Of a stretch of 23,185 nucleotides of DNA, positions 22,550-23,185 are shown piece after piece. The DNA lies in the IMG/VR virus record IMGVR_UViG_3300022707_002225, positions 1 through 23,185 of that record; one strand, written 5' to 3'. Positions within the stretch are counted from its first letter, which is position 1, and each line of letters starts with the position of its first letter. The notes below the pieces were generated by a model. That model was not told where the DNA came from and did no database searches. It saw nothing but the letters and a program-made list of their open reading frames with translations. Both the position numbers and the translations under genes were made by a program. The DNA is from a virus.

Positions 22550-22591
22550 TTTAGTTGATTTTTTCATAGTAGTTGGGTATTTAGTTGATTT
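22550..22591. repeat. Direct repeat pair TTTAGTTGATTT
   Basis: The 12-mer TTTAGTTGATTT occurs at 22550-22561 and 22580-22591, with a 30-base period (nearly three helical turns), just after the nuclease stop and ahead of the terminator. It could be a binding site pair, but low complexity makes chance duplication possible. Confidence 0.55.
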
Positions 22592-22627
22592 AAAAGCCTT
22601 TCCAAAAAGTTGGATGGGCTTTTTTTA
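22592..22627 (+). terminator. Rho-independent terminator after the late operon
   Basis: AAAAGCC-TTTCC and GGA-TGGGCTTTT pair around the loop AAAAAGTT, leaving a stem of about 12 bp with one mismatch and one G-U pair, followed directly by a run of T residues. It ends the late unit after the nuclease gene. Confidence 0.75.
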
Positions 22628-22630
22628 TTT

Positions 22631-22695
22631 TCAGTCACATAAAAAACACCCTTCCTATGCCTTAAAGTAAGGCAGTAATTCGCTCAGTCACATAA
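22631..22695. repeat. Direct repeat pair TCAGTCACATAA flanking a hairpin
   Basis: TCAGTCACATAA is found at 22631-22642 and 22684-22695, 53 bases apart start to start. Between them TGCCTTA-AAG-TAAGGCA (22658-22674) forms a perfect 7-bp stem with a 3-base loop. No T run follows, so it is not an ordinary terminator. The layout suits an operator or an RNA structure; function unknown. Confidence 0.6.
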
Positions 22696-22799
22696 GAATC
22701 TATAATCTCATAGATAATATCTATTAACATTTCCTTGTATAGTTTCGCTGTTCCGAAAATATTAATGTAGATTGCGGTACATAAAAACAAAATACTATC

Positions 22800-23180
22800 A
22801 TGAAAATCAAGATCAATGTAAAAGAAAAGCACATCATTAATGGAAAATGTGTTACTCCAAGTGGATGTGCTATAGCATTAGCAGTAAGAGATATTATTCC
22901 AGAGGCATTAATTTATTATGATTCTATTCAAATAGATTCTGATAATATCATTGTATATAATGGTTGTATGCCAAAAGACGCCCGGGATAAAATGCATACA
23001 TTTGACACATTTGACCACTTTGAGCCGGTACAGATTGTCGGTAAAGCAAGATTAAAACACCTTAAGCCTTTTTCATTTGAAGTTGATGTTGATGAATCAT
23101 TACTCTTCCCTGATAAATTATTACAGGAAATAGAACAAATCATTGAGGGCTCAAATAATGTAGAACTGGTAACAGTATAA
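22800..23180 (+). CDS. Hypothetical protein starting a new unit, 126 aa
   Basis: Starts at ATG 22800 after an A-rich leader (ataaaaacaaaatactatc). The N-terminus reads KIKINVKEKHIINGKCVTPSGCAIALAVRDIIPEALIYYDSIQID, where Cys and 'AIALAVRD-x-P-x-A' form a short alpha/beta motif that I associate with unassigned Bacteroidota phage proteins. Hydrophobic strands and acidic stretches follow (SFEVDVDESLLFPDKLLQEIEQII). No membrane segment. It lies beyond the terminator and repeats, so it belongs to a separate transcription unit from the late genes. Function is not known. Confidence 0.68.
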   Translation: MKIKINVKEKHIINGKCVTPSGCAIALAVRDIIPEALIYYDSIQIDSDNIIVYNGCMPKDARDKMHTFDTFDHFEPVQIVGKARLKHLKPFSFEVDVDESLLFPDKLLQEIEQIIEGSNNVELVTV

Positions 23181-23185
23181 CTAAT

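Larger units (their letters stand above)
22539..22799. other. Non-coding stretch between late operon and next gene
   Basis: 261 bases without a plausible gene. It holds a 12-base direct repeat pair, a terminator, a second 12-base pair with a hairpin between its copies, and an AT-rich leader for the next gene. Individual elements are listed separately. No tRNA or known riboswitch was recognised. Confidence 0.7.

Noticed and set aside
22735-22767. Possible Bacteroidota promoter for the last gene (TTG, 22 bases, TATTAATG)
   Set aside because: The second element matches TAnnTTTG poorly and the region is AT-rich, so a match of this quality is expected by chance.
22592-22799. tRNA or CRISPR-like array in the non-coding stretch
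   Set aside because: No cloverleaf or CCA end is evident and there are only two copies of each repeat with no regular spacers.

Overview
The window is the late (structural and lysis) region of a tailed double-stranded DNA phage or prophage, probably a long-tailed siphovirus of a Bacteroidota host and plausibly a marine flavobacterium. HK97-type packaging and head genes, TP901-1-like tail genes and a tape-measure gene support the phage call. The host call is an inference. It rests on AT-rich sequence, mostly A-rich leaders with few Shine-Dalgarno sites, a SprB-like domain in the tail hub (a domain typical of Bacteroidota surface proteins) and a general likeness to tail proteins of phages of that phylum. 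Every convincing gene is on the + strand, and neighbours usually abut or overlap by a few bases (ATGA, TAATG), as in one long late operon. No integrase, repressor or tRNA gene was seen.

Layout. (1) Packaging, 1-3061: the end of the small terminase, a small unknown gene, the large terminase, two small unknown genes and a compact sulfotransferase-like gene that does not belong to the usual packaging set. (2) Head, 3112-8998: portal, a 40-residue membrane-like ORF, three beta-rich probable structural proteins, prohead protease, major capsid protein with its N-terminal delta (scaffold) region, a small basic protein, and a probable decoration protein interrupted by an inserted jelly-roll-like domain. 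(3) Neck and tail, 8998-19046: head-tail connector, head closure, gp10-like tail completion, tail terminator, two small genes, major tail (tube) protein, the tail-assembly chaperone pair made by a programmed -1 frameshift, tape measure, a large hub protein carrying SprB-like and carbohydrate-binding-like domains, and a repeat-built fibre. (4) Two small genes and a free-standing HNH endonuclease, 19061-20188. (5) Lysis, 20199-22241: a GH108 endolysin followed by four membrane proteins, the last resembling a three-TM holin, with a possible nested ORF. (6) A VRR-NUC-like PD-(D/E)XK nuclease, then a terminator and a repeat-rich non-coding stretch (22539-22799), after which a new unit begins with a gene of unknown function.

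How the parts fit: terminases, portal and protease/capsid build and fill the head; connector, closure, completion and terminator proteins join it to a tube whose length the tape measure sets with the chaperones; hub and fibre probably bind host surface glycans or proteins; endolysin and holin-like proteins release progeny. The most unexpected points are the sulfotransferase-like gene in the packaging/portal interval, the frameshift site that copies the dnaX arrangement (A AAA AAG with a GGGGAGG element exactly 10 nt upstream), two structural genes whose core domains are split by inserted ligand-binding-like domains, and the paired direct repeats between the two transcription units.
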